DNA of 64,000 nt from Streptomyces sp. NBC_01689 (GTDB lineage Bacteria > Actinomycetota > Actinomycetes > Streptomycetales > Streptomycetaceae). Below, in pieces: positions 24,763 to 32,278 of this stretch (positions are counted from its first letter, which is position 1; each line of letters opens with the position of its first letter). The notes under the pieces were generated by a model, which was given only the letters and a program-made list of their open reading frames with translations, was not told the origin of the DNA and did no database searches. The position numbers and the translations under genes are program-made. The stretch lies in contig NZ_CP109592.1 in NCBI RefSeq assembly GCF_036250675.1, forward strand, positions 5,146,001 through 5,210,000. Direction: 5' to 3'.

Positions 24763-25572
24763 TCAGCGGCCGAGCTGGCGCAGGACCGCGCGCGGACGGT
24801 TGGTGATGATGGCGTCGACGCCCAGCTCGGCGCAGAGGTCGACGTCCTCGGGCTCGTTCACGGTCCAGACGTGCACCTGGTGCCCGGCTCGTTTCAGCCG
24901 TTCGATGTAGCCGGGGTGGCTGCGTACGATCCGCATCGAGGGGCCCGCGATCCGGACACCCGCGGGCAGCCGTCCGTCGCGCAGCCGGGGCGAGACGAAC
25001 TGCAGCAGATAGACCGTCGGCATGGTCGGTGACGCGGACCGGACGCGGTGCAGGGAGCGGGCCGAGAAACTCATCACGCGCACCGGTGAGGCCGCGGGGC
25101 TCTCGGGGGAATCCAGCCCGAACCGCTTGAGGAGCAGCAGCAGCCGGTCCTCGACCTGTCCGGCCCAGCGGGTGGGGTGCTTGGTCTCGATGGCCAGCTC
25201 GACGTGCCGGCCGGCGTCCGCGACGAGTTCGAGCAGCCGCTCCAGGGTGAGGACCGAGGTGTCCTCGGGGTCCCCGGGGCCGTACTCCCAGTCGGGGGAC
25301 TCGTCGCGGTTCCGCCAGACGCCGAAGTCCAGTGCCGCCAGCTCGGCGAGTTCCAGGGCCGAGACCGCCCCGCGGCCGTTGGACGTACGGTTGACGCGAC
25401 GGTCGTGGACGCAGACGAGGTGTCCGTCCGCGGTCAGCCGCACATCGCACTCGAGGGCGTCGGCACCGTCCTCGATCGCCTTCTTGTACGCGGCCAGGGT
25501 GTGCTCGGGTGCCTCTTCGGAGGCCCCGCGATGGGCGACGACCTGGATCGGGTGCTGTCGTGCGTGGGTCAC
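24763..25572 (-). CDS. Glycerophosphodiester phosphodiesterase
   Basis: The 269-residue TIM-barrel GDPD hydrolyses glycerophosphodiesters to glycerol 3-phosphate and an alcohol. Catalytic elements are visible: AHRGASEEAPEHT (first His-Arg), ALECDVRLTADG (metal Glu/Asp) and VHDRRVNRTSNG (second His), plus AIETKHP and the end motif VNEPEDVDLCAELGVDAIITNRP. There is no signal peptide, so it is cytoplasmic. The start is a GTG at 25572; a purine-rich site is present but rather distant. It is divergent from the HtrA gene across a 267-bp AT-containing promoter region. Confidence 0.93.
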   Translation of the reverse strand: MTHARQHPIQVVAHRGASEEAPEHTLAAYKKAIEDGADALECDVRLTADGHLVCVHDRRVNRTSNGRGAVSALELAELAALDFGVWRNRDESPDWEYGPGDPEDTSVLTLERLLELVADAGRHVELAIETKHPTRWAGQVEDRLLLLLKRFGLDSPESPAASPVRVMSFSARSLHRVRSASPTMPTVYLLQFVSPRLRDGRLPAGVRIAGPSMRIVRSHPGYIERLKRAGHQVHVWTVNEPEDVDLCAELGVDAIITNRPRAVLRQLGR

Positions 25573-25839
25573 CGCGTCATGGTGCCACCGCCTCGGGGTG
25601 TCCGTCGGGTCGGATACGCCACAAATGAACCCATTGCGCCAGAAAAGACCTATGTAAAGAATAGACGTGGACCCACAGCCACCGCTTATGGTGCTCTGAC
25701 GTCCTGTGGGAAAAGCTGACGGCGTACAAAAAGCACATGCACACCAGCACAGCTGAATCGCGCCGGACCCGTCGACGAGCATGAGCGAGCGTGACCGAGT
25801 GCGACCGAGAACAACAGCCGTGGATCGAGGAGAAGAGCT

Positions 25840-27351
25840 GTGAGCACCGAGAACGAGGGCACCGCAGTACCCCCGGCCCCGTCCGCACCTCCCGTGCCGG
25901 TGGAAACTCCCGCTGCTTCCGCGCAGAACGCTGCGCCCGAAGGGGGCGCGCCGACCGCGCAGATCCCGTCGGTGCCTCCGGGCGCCCCCGGCGCACCGGG
26001 GCAGGCACCGGCGTACGCGTCGACGGGTACCGGGACGCCCGACCCGTACGGACACGGGGCGGGGACTCCCGGGGCGCAGGGTTACGGCTCCGGGGCCCCC
26101 GGGGGCGTTCCCGCGTCCGAGGCGGGCTGGCCGCCCCCGCCGCCGGCCACCCCCTCCTACGCGGACGGTGGCGGCTCGGGTGCCGGCGGGTGGGGTTCCA
26201 CCTACGGGCAGCCCGCGCCGAAGCCGAAGAACGGACGGGGCGGTCTGGTCGCCGCCATCCTGGTGGCCGCGCTCGTCGCGGGCGGGGTCGGCGGTGGCAT
26301 CGGCTACTCGCTGGCCAAGGGCAACGACAGCTCCACCGGTTCGACGACGGTCTCCGCCCCGAGCAACAGCGGTGACGTCAAGCGTGCCTCGGGCACGGTC
26401 GCGGGCGTGGCGGCCAGGGCGCTGCCGAGCACCGTCACGATCGAGGCCGAGAGCACCAACGGCGAGGGCGGCACCGGCACGGGCTTCGTCTTCGACAAGC
26501 AGGGCCACATCCTCACCAACAACCACGTGGTGGCGGACGCGGTCGACGGCGGCAAGCTCACGGCGACCTTCCCCGACGGCAAGAAGTACGACGCCGAGGT
26601 GGTCGGCCACGCGCAGGGCTACGACGTCGCGGTCATCAAGCTGAAGAACGCGCCGTCCGACCTCCAGCCGCTCGCCCTCGGCAACTCCGACAAGGTGGCC
26701 GTCGGCGACTCCACGATCGCGATCGGCGCCCCCTTCGGTCTGTCCAACACGGTGACCACCGGCATCATCAGCGCCAAGAACCGTCCGGTGGCCTCCAGCG
26801 ACGGCAGCGCGAGCAGCAAGGCCTCGTACATGAGCGCCCTGCAGACGGACGCCTCGATCAACCCGGGCAACTCCGGTGGCCCGCTCCTGGACGCGCAGGG
26901 GTCCGTCATCGGCATCAACTCCGCGATCCAGTCGACGAGCGGGGGCGGCCTCGGCGGCAGCAGCCAGTCCGGTTCCATCGGTCTCGGCTTCGCGATCCCG
27001 ATCAACCAGGCGAAGCACGTCGCCCAACAGCTCATCAAGACCGGCAAGCCGGTCTACCCGGTGATCGGCGCGTCGGTCTCCCTCGAAGAGGGCACCAGCG
27101 GCGCGAAGATCACCGAACAGGGCGCGAGCGGCTCCGCGGCGGTGACCTCCGGCGGCCCCGCCGACAAGGCCGGCCTGCGCCCCGGCGACGTCATCACCAA
27201 GCTCGACGACCAGGTGATCGACAGCGGTCCGACCCTGATCGGTGAGATCTGGACCCACCAGCCCGGCGACACCGTGAAGCTGACCTACACCCGCGACGGC
27301 AAGACCCGTACCACCGAGGTGACCCTGGGCCAGCGCGACGGCGACAGCTGA
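25840..27351 (+). CDS. Membrane-anchored HtrA/DegP-type serine protease with PDZ domain
   Basis: The 503-residue protein has a 125-residue Pro/Gly/Ala-rich cytoplasmic segment and one transmembrane helix (VAAILVAALVAGGVGGGIGY). A trypsin-like domain follows with the catalytic triad His229 (TNNHVV), Asp262 (GYDVAVIKL) and Ser345 (NPGNSGGPLLD), and a C-terminal PDZ domain holds GGPADKAGLRPGDVITKLDD. It acts outside the membrane in protein quality control. Start is a GTG with GGAGAAGAGCT upstream. The stop is followed after 14 bp by a hairpin that runs into tRNA-Ser(UGA). Confidence 0.95.
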   Translation: MSTENEGTAVPPAPSAPPVPVETPAASAQNAAPEGGAPTAQIPSVPPGAPGAPGQAPAYASTGTGTPDPYGHGAGTPGAQGYGSGAPGGVPASEAGWPPPPPATPSYADGGGSGAGGWGSTYGQPAPKPKNGRGGLVAAILVAALVAGGVGGGIGYSLAKGNDSSTGSTTVSAPSNSGDVKRASGTVAGVAARALPSTVTIEAESTNGEGGTGTGFVFDKQGHILTNNHVVADAVDGGKLTATFPDGKKYDAEVVGHAQGYDVAVIKLKNAPSDLQPLALGNSDKVAVGDSTIAIGAPFGLSNTVTTGIISAKNRPVASSDGSASSKASYMSALQTDASINPGNSGGPLLDAQGSVIGINSAIQSTSGGGLGGSSQSGSIGLGFAIPINQAKHVAQQLIKTGKPVYPVIGASVSLEEGTSGAKITEQGASGSAAVTSGGPADKAGLRPGDVITKLDDQVIDSGPTLIGEIWTHQPGDTVKLTYTRDGKTRTTEVTLGQRDGDS

Positions 27352-27365
27352 CCGGTTAGTCTTGT

Positions 27366-27399
27366 CCCCGCGCCACCGGCGGATGTGGGTGGCGCGGGG
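27366..27399 (+). terminator. htrA-type terminator overlapping the tRNA 5' end
   Basis: Arms CCCCGCGCCAC (27366-27376) and GTGGCGCGGGG (27389-27399) form 11 perfect pairs. The last two bases of the right arm are the first two of tRNA-Ser(UGA). Confidence 0.65.
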
Positions 27400-27484
27400 T
27401 GGGTTGCCCGAGCGGCCTAAGGGAACGGTCTTGAAAACCGTCGTGGCAGCGATGTCACCGTGGGTTCAAATCCCACACCCACCG
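27398..27484 (+). tRNA. tRNA-Ser (anticodon UGA)
   Basis: Acceptor GGTGGGT pairs with ACCCACC, discriminator G. The anticodon stem ACGGT/ACCGT is perfect and the loop CTTGAAA gives TGA at 27432-27434. There is a class II long variable arm and the T-loop GGTTCAAATCC. CCA is not encoded. Confidence 0.96.
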
Positions 27485-27494
27485 CGCAGGTACG

Positions 27495-27526
27495 AAGGGG
27501 CGTCCCCGTTCTCGGGGGCGCCCCTT
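27495..27526 (+). terminator. Terminator after tRNA-Ser(UGA)
   Basis: The near-perfect stem AAGGGGCGTCCCCG / CGGGGGCGCCCCTT has a four-base TTCT loop, starting 11 bp after the tRNA. Confidence 0.8.
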
Positions 27527-27909
27527 CCGTGTGCGCGGCGGTGGGCGGGACGGCCCTGAGCCGTGGGTCCACCGCGTGCGGGACGTCCCGGGGCGGTGGG
27601 GAGGCCCTCGCCGTCCGGTGGGCGAAGGCGCATTCCTGTCTCGGCGGAATTCCGGCCGGGACTCCGCCGGAAGAGCTGACGGGCCGTCACGTAAAAGGGG
27701 CCACGTACTTTATCGCCGGATTCCCGGGGCCGCCATCGGAACTGAGCCGCATGTCGCAGACATGCCAGCATCTGGCCTAACAGGGCGGGGTGAACCGTTA
27801 TCGCATGCGGTTCGCACGGAAAGCGTGATGAGGCTGGATGCGACTCGACGTCAGCATCCTCGGACCGATCGGACAGTTCCCTCGCTCGTGCGAGGAGAGA
27901 GGACGCAAG
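27527..27909. other. Gene-free gap before the polyasparagine protein
   Basis: This 380-bp stretch has no convincing gene. It contains two inverted repeats: CATGTC-GCA-GACATG at about 27750-27764 and GAACCG...CGGTTC at 27792-27813. The second lies about 100 bp before the next start and could be an operator. The stretch 27690-27840 is less GC-rich than its surroundings, consistent with a promoter. Confidence 0.35.
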
Positions 27910-28458
27910 ATGTCCCCGAAACTCAAGGTGATGCGCGACCGGCGCGAAGACGAGCGCGCTCCCTCGCGTCACCCCCGCCTGGGTGCGAGGGCGGCGGCCC
28001 TGGTCGTGCTCGGTGGCGGGGTGGTGGGCCTCTGGGCGGCGCCCATGGCGCACGCCGCGGGTCATGACACGCACCACCGGAGCTTCCACTCCAGCAAGGT
28101 CTTCACCTTCCCCGACGGTGAGGCGCAGGTCGACCTGTCGGCCTTCAAGGACGACGAGGGCGTCGACGACGCCTACGACCGGCAGATGTCCAAGGGCGAC
28201 GAGGACGCCGACGACCAGAGGGCCTTCAAGGACGAGGCGGACGCCGACGGAGTCGAGGGCGCGGACGACGAGAAGGCGTACCGGGGCGGCAAGGACGACG
28301 ACTACTTCGACCCGGACTACGACCTGTGGGACTTCTTCGGTGACGGGCTGCGGATCACCGTCAACGTCAACAACAACAATAACAACAACAACGCGGCGAA
28401 CGCCAACAACAACAACAATAACAACAACGGAAGTCGCACCAACGTCAACAACAACTGA
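27910..28458 (+). CDS. Secreted acidic protein with polyasparagine C-terminus
   Basis: No family is recognised. The 182-residue product (ATG 27910; AGGAG and AGAGGA lie upstream) starts with a basic segment, then a signal helix ALVVLGGGVVGLWAAPMAHAA. The exported part is very acidic, with loosely repeated AFKDDEGVDDAYD-like blocks (FKDDEGVDD, FKDEADADG), then DPDYDLWDFFGDGL. It ends in two runs of eight asparagines separated by AANA and a terminal TNVNNN. The Asn runs are encoded mainly by AAC with one AAT each, so they look like triplet expansions. A structural or matrix role outside the cell is only a guess. Confidence 0.75.
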   Translation: MSPKLKVMRDRREDERAPSRHPRLGARAAALVVLGGGVVGLWAAPMAHAAGHDTHHRSFHSSKVFTFPDGEAQVDLSAFKDDEGVDDAYDRQMSKGDEDADDQRAFKDEADADGVEGADDEKAYRGGKDDDYFDPDYDLWDFFGDGLRITVNVNNNNNNNNAANANNNNNNNNGSRTNVNNN

Positions 28459-28464
28459 TTTCCG

Positions 28465-28500
28465 CGGTCCGGGTGGAGGGAAATCCCTTCACCCGGACCG
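28465..28500 (+). terminator. Strong terminator after the polyasparagine gene
   Basis: Arms CGGTCCGGGTG and CACCCGGACCG are perfect, with a further inner stem (AGGGA/TCCCT). It is followed by the pyrimidine-rich stretch TATTCCCTTTCTCTCC. Confidence 0.85.
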
Positions 28501-28578
28501 GATATTCCCTTTCTCTCCTCTATTTCCCGCCCGGTCCGCCCGGTTGATCGGCCGCGGTCCATGGGGTAGCAATGACCG

Positions 28579-29124
28579 GTGATACGAGGCGAGAAGGTCG
28601 AGCTGCGAACTCGGCGCGACAGTGATGTGCCGGTCCTCCAGGCCGAGTTGTACGAGGACGTGGCGATGCGTTCGCGCGTCGACTCCCGTCCCTGGCGGCC
28701 GCTTCCGCCGGACGCCGCGGAGTCTCCCGCGGCGGCGGCCGTGCCGTCCGACGACAGGGCGTACTTCTCCGTGGTGGAGCTCGCGTCGCGGGAACTGGCC
28801 GGCGAGGCCCTGCTGTGGGGGATCGACCCGCACAACAGGACGGCCCACCTGGGGATCTCCCTGCTCCCCGGGTTCCGGGGGCGCGGGCTGGCGGGGGATG
28901 TCGTCCGGGTGCTGTGCGCCTACGGGTTCACCGTCCGGGGGATGCAGCGGCTGCAGGTCGAGACGCTCGCCGACAACACCGCGATGATCGCGGCCGCGAC
29001 CGGAGCCGGATTCCGGGTCGAGGGCACCCTGCGCCGCTCCGCCTGGGTGTACGGCGCCTTCGCCGACGTCGTGGTCCTCGGCCTCCTCGCCGAGGAGTGG
29101 ACGCAATTTCCCGGATCCGGGTGA
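28579..29124 (+). CDS. GNAT-family N-acetyltransferase
   Basis: The 181-residue acetyltransferase is of the RimJ/RimL-like type (Acetyltransf_3). The acetyl-CoA loop reads LLPGFRGRGLAGDVVRVLCAYGF, matching R/Q-x-x-G-x-G/A, and the next strand is MQRLQVETLADNTAMIAAATGAGF, with the typical 'N..a...a...GF..EG..R' ending (FRVEGTLRRSAWVYG). The start is a GTG (28579). The substrate may be a ribosomal or other protein N-terminus or a small amine; the sequence does not tell. It stands alone. Confidence 0.88.
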   Translation: MIRGEKVELRTRRDSDVPVLQAELYEDVAMRSRVDSRPWRPLPPDAAESPAAAAVPSDDRAYFSVVELASRELAGEALLWGIDPHNRTAHLGISLLPGFRGRGLAGDVVRVLCAYGFTVRGMQRLQVETLADNTAMIAAATGAGFRVEGTLRRSAWVYGAFADVVVLGLLAEEWTQFPGSG

Positions 29125-29244
29125 CCCGGACGGACGGGGCGTCCGCCCCTGGTGGGCCCGGCGTCCCGCCCCGCTTCCCTCCCCGGGGACGGTGAGCGGC
29201 GCGGGACGTGGCCTTCCCGCCGGACGGACCGTCCGGGGCGGGTC

Positions 29245-30138
29245 TCAGTCCCGCGGCGGTCCGGGCTCCCGGGACGACATCCGGGAGGCCGACGCGATCG
29301 TCGAGCGGGCCTCGTGCGCGGTCAGGCCGGTACGGACGGCGGCCTCGACGAGGGCGGGGGTCAGATCGGGGCCGATGCCGTTCTCGTAGGCACGGCAAGC
29401 GGCCCAGAACAGGCGGGTGTTGCGCTGGCCCGCGTGGGCGGCGAGGACGAACTGGACCAGTCCCCGGCCCTGGTCGCCGGTGGCCGGGGGTGTGCGGTGG
29501 TGCGTACGGGCCGGGGGCGTGAGGAGGCGCAGCAGTTCACCCGGGCAGGGCGCGGGCGGGAGGTGGGCGGTGCCCGGGGCCGTGCCGTACACGCCGTGCT
29601 CGGTGCGTGAGCCGGGGCCGACCAGATAGCCGCCCGCCCCACGGATGTCGATACCGGGGGCCAGCCGGCTCGCCGAGTTGGGCACGACCACGTCCGGCGG
29701 GCCGGTCAGCCAGAGGTGCCGGCCTCCGCTCGGGGTCACGACGACGACGGTGTCGGGGATGGTGAACAGGTGGCGCAGGGCCAGTGCGCGCAGGGCGGTG
29801 GAGGAGTCGGTGCCGGCCTTGGTGTCGAGGTCGATGCCGATGAGGTGGTGCGGGGCGAGCCCGCAGGCGATGCCGTAGCCGGTGGACCAGGGGGCGGCGG
29901 CGAACAGCGCGCGGATGCGGCGGGGGTCGGTGGAGGCGTCGTACACGCCGTGGCCGAAGCGGCCACACTCGCCGTGGCAGGGCGGGGCCGCCGGGTCGGG
30001 GCCGGGATCGGCGCGGTGGGGTGAGCGCAGGGCCGGGAGTTTCGTGCGCGACAGCGGGATCACCGCGAGGCCGCGCTCGGCGGCGGACAGGGCGTGGGCC
30101 AGGGCCAGGGTCGTGGCCTGCCGGTCGATGGTGGCCAT
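29245..30138 (-). CDS. Bifunctional DNA primase/polymerase (prim-pol) domain protein
   Basis: The 297-residue protein contains an AEP-superfamily prim-pol domain with intact catalytic features: GYGIACGLAPHHLIGIDLDTKAG carries the metal-binding DxD (IDLD), and VTPSGGRHLWLTGP gives the S-x-H motif. It also has the N-terminal ALAHALSAAERGLAVIPLS and a cysteine/histidine patch CHGECGRFGHGVYDAS. After residue 215 comes a short helical region, but no helicase domain. Such proteins are typical of integrated plasmids and phages, yet the neighbours here are not phage genes. The start at 30138 is chosen for its fit to the family; a LexA-like site lies 11 bp upstream. Confidence 0.88.
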   Translation of the reverse strand: MATIDRQATTLALAHALSAAERGLAVIPLSRTKLPALRSPHRADPGPDPAAPPCHGECGRFGHGVYDASTDPRRIRALFAAAPWSTGYGIACGLAPHHLIGIDLDTKAGTDSSTALRALALRHLFTIPDTVVVVTPSGGRHLWLTGPPDVVVPNSASRLAPGIDIRGAGGYLVGPGSRTEHGVYGTAPGTAHLPPAPCPGELLRLLTPPARTHHRTPPATGDQGRGLVQFVLAAHAGQRNTRLFWAACRAYENGIGPDLTPALVEAAVRTGLTAHEARSTIASASRMSSREPGPPRD

Positions 30139-30148
30139 GACCCCATGT

Positions 30149-30164
30149 TCGTACGAGTGTTCGA
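30149..30164 (-). promoter_or_regulatory. LexA (SOS)-box-like site before the prim-pol gene
   Basis: On the minus strand the sequence is TCGAACACTCGTACGA. It matches the actinobacterial LexA pattern TCGAAC-N4-GTTCGA in every defined base except one (A for T). It lies 11-26 bp before the ATG, where a bound repressor would block expression. The rest of the 30139-30509 gap shows no other clear element. Confidence 0.5.
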
Positions 30165-30509
30165 AAAAAGAAAGAGGGCGCCGGACCGGGGATGCGGAGG
30201 GGGTGCTCCGGGAGGTCTGGCGCCGAAATGTGGTGAAACGCTTCATCGCTTGCGGTGTCTGGTTTCGAGCCGCCCGATCCGCGCTGAGCTGCGGCTTTCT
30301 TGTCGCGAAGGGGGTTTATCGACTTGCCCTCACGCTTGAGGGGGAATCGTCCCTTCCGGGGTGGTTCGCCGGGGATTCGGTGGGCAACTCTGGACTCGCG
30401 ACGTCGTGAACAGCGCCGGGGTGGTCGGCCGACCACCTCGGAGCAGCCGTATCCCCCGTACGGCCCGGCCCACCGCCGGTCCGTGCATCCGGTTCATGGA
30501 GGAACTCAC

Positions 30510-30815
30510 ATGGCAAGCATCCGTACCGCCCGCGTTCTCGCCGCCGTCTCGGCGCTGCCTCTCGCCGCCGCCCTGTTCGCGGGCGTCGCGGCGGCGGACA
30601 ACGGCGCGATCGCGGACAACGGGTCGAACGCCGGTGTGGCGACCGTCAGCGGCGGCGGTGTCGGGCGCGACAACAGCGGCAACTCCTCGACCACACAGCA
30701 ACAGGCGGTGGGCTCCGGAGCCTCGATCCAGAGCAATACCGCGCAGGTGACCGGTTCGGCGTTCACGGTCGTCAACCAGTCGCCCACTGTCGTCCACTTC
30801 ACCAGGCTCTGGTGA
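30510..30815 (+). CDS. Small secreted Ser/Gly/Asn-rich protein
   Basis: The 101-residue preprotein has a clear signal peptide (MASIRTARVLAAVSALPLAAALFAG, cleavage after VAAA or AAA-D). The mature chain of about 70 residues has no cysteine and is built of polar, beta-prone segments: DNGSNAGVATVSGGG, STTQQQAVGSGASIQSNTAQVTGSAFTVVNQS, ending HFTRLW. The composition resembles small surface proteins of aerial hyphae, but it lacks the chaplin and rodlin signatures. The start has the strong site GGAGGAACTCAC before ATG. Function unknown. Confidence 0.75.
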   Translation: MASIRTARVLAAVSALPLAAALFAGVAAADNGAIADNGSNAGVATVSGGGVGRDNSGNSSTTQQQAVGSGASIQSNTAQVTGSAFTVVNQSPTVVHFTRLW

Positions 30816-30893
30816 GCGTCGGCCGGTGAGCCCCCGCCGGGGCCCGCCGGTCCGGTCTCCCTCACGGGGGCCGTGCTTCCTGGGGTCGTGACA

Positions 30894-30931
30894 CGTCCGC
30901 GCGACGGTGCTTCGGTGCCGTCGCGCGGACG
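30894..30931 (+). terminator. Terminator after the small secreted protein
   Basis: Fourteen-base arms (CGTCCGCGCGACGG and its complement) flank a ten-base loop. A pyrimidine/purine-biased CTCCCG/CTCCGG repeat patch follows at about 30990-31040. Confidence 0.75.
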
Positions 30932-31044
30932 TTTCCGCGTTCCCGCGCGGCCGGCCGCACGGTCGGGGTGCGGGGACCGCCGTCCGCCCCCCGGCCTCCC
31001 GTCTCCGGCCTCCGGCCTCCCGCCTCCCGCCTCCCGCAGCAAGC

Positions 31045-31077
31045 TTGACAGGCCATCAGATCTGACGGACAGTCAGA
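31045..31077 (+). promoter_or_regulatory. Promoter -35 and palindromic operator of the igr-like operon
   Basis: A consensus -35 hexamer TTGACA lies at 31045-31050. Two overlapping palindromes follow at once: TCAGATCTGA (31056-31065) and TCTGAC-GGACA-GTCAGA (31061-31077). The palindromes occupy the spacer and -10 area, as expected for a TetR-type repressor site. The first gene starts 38 bp later behind GGGAGGG. Confidence 0.65.
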
Positions 31078-31114
31078 AATCCTTGTCCGTACGAGATCCG
31101 GGAGGGACGCCGAC

Positions 31115-32278
31115 GTGCATCTCGCCCCCACCGAGCGTCAGCAGCGGCTGCGCGCCGAGCTGCGCGGGTACTTCCGGGACCTGATGCCGGACGGGCCCCC
31201 GCCGGCCGACGAGCCCGGCCGGCGGCGCGCGCTGCTGCGCCGCATCGGCGCCGACGGACTGCTCGGCATCGGCTGGCCGACCGCCTATGGCGGGCAGGGG
31301 CGCGGCCCGGACGAGCAGTTCGTGTTCTTCGACGAGGCGTACCGGGCCGGCGCACCGGTGTCGATGGTCACGCTGAACACCGTCGGCCCCACGCTCATGA
31401 AGAACGGCAGCGAGGAGCAGAAGGAGTACTTCCTCCCGCGCATCCTGAGCGGCGAACTCGTCTTCGCGATCGGCTACACGGAGCCCTCGGCCGGTACGGA
31501 CCTGGCCGCGCTGCGCACCCGTGCCGAGCGCGACGGGACGGACTTCCTGGTCCACGGGCAGAAGATCTTCACCTCCAACGCCCAGGACGCCGACTGGATC
31601 TGGCTCGCCTGCCGCACCGACCCGCACGCCCCCCGGCACCGGGGCATCTCTGTCCTTCTCGTCCCCACGGACGCCCCGGGGTTCTCCTGGACGCCGATCG
31701 AGACGGTCGGCGGCCTGACGACCACCGCCACGTACTACGACGGCATCCGGGTCCCGGCCTCCCGTCTCGTCGGCGAGGAGAACCGCGGCTGGCGGCTGAT
31801 CACCGACCAGCTCAACCACGAGCGCGTCGCCCTGGCCGCGATCGGCATGCAGGCCGAGGACTTCTGCGCGGCGGCGCTGGAGGCGGCGCGCACCCCCGAC
31901 CCGGTGACGGGGCGGCGCCGGGCCGACGAGCCCTGGGTGCGGGCCGAGCTGGCCGAGGCGCACGCGCGACTGGCGGCATCCCGCCTGCTCAACTGGCGTC
32001 TGGTGGCCGAGGTGGGGGCCGGCGGCCCGGCGCCCGGCGACGCCGGCGGTGTGAAGGTCGCGGGAACGGAATCGGCGGTCGAGACGTATCGCTTATGTCA
32101 GCACATCGTGGGCGCGGAGGCGCTGGTGCGTTCCGGTTCGCCCGGGGTGTTCGGGGACGGCGAGCTGGAGCGGATGAACAGGGCGGCCCAGATCAACACG
32201 TTCGGGGGCGGGGTGAGCGAGGTGCAGCGGGAGATCGTGGCGACCATGCGCCTGGGGATGACCCGGGGGCGGCGGTGA
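31115..32278 (+). CDS. Acyl-CoA dehydrogenase (ChsE2/FadE29-like), TTA-containing
   Basis: The 387-residue flavoprotein has the standard ACAD order: helical N-domain (HLAPTERQQRLRAELRGYF), FAD/beta domain (GYTEPSAGTDLAALRTRAERDG, HGQKIFTSNAQDADWIWL) and helical C-domain (NTFGGGVSEVQREIVATMRLG). Its length and neighbours match FadE29 (ChsE2) of the mycobacterial igr operon, which with FadE28 oxidises the three-carbon steroid side-chain CoA ester. It starts at a GTG behind GGGAGGG. Codon 327 (32093-32095) is TTA, the rare leucine codon read by bldA tRNA, so translation of the operon leader gene may be developmentally limited. The stop overlaps the next start (GTGA). Confidence 0.88.
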   Translation: MHLAPTERQQRLRAELRGYFRDLMPDGPPPADEPGRRRALLRRIGADGLLGIGWPTAYGGQGRGPDEQFVFFDEAYRAGAPVSMVTLNTVGPTLMKNGSEEQKEYFLPRILSGELVFAIGYTEPSAGTDLAALRTRAERDGTDFLVHGQKIFTSNAQDADWIWLACRTDPHAPRHRGISVLLVPTDAPGFSWTPIETVGGLTTTATYYDGIRVPASRLVGEENRGWRLITDQLNHERVALAAIGMQAEDFCAAALEAARTPDPVTGRRRADEPWVRAELAEAHARLAASRLLNWRLVAEVGAGGPAPGDAGGVKVAGTESAVETYRLCQHIVGAEALVRSGSPGVFGDGELERMNRAAQINTFGGGVSEVQREIVATMRLGMTRGRR

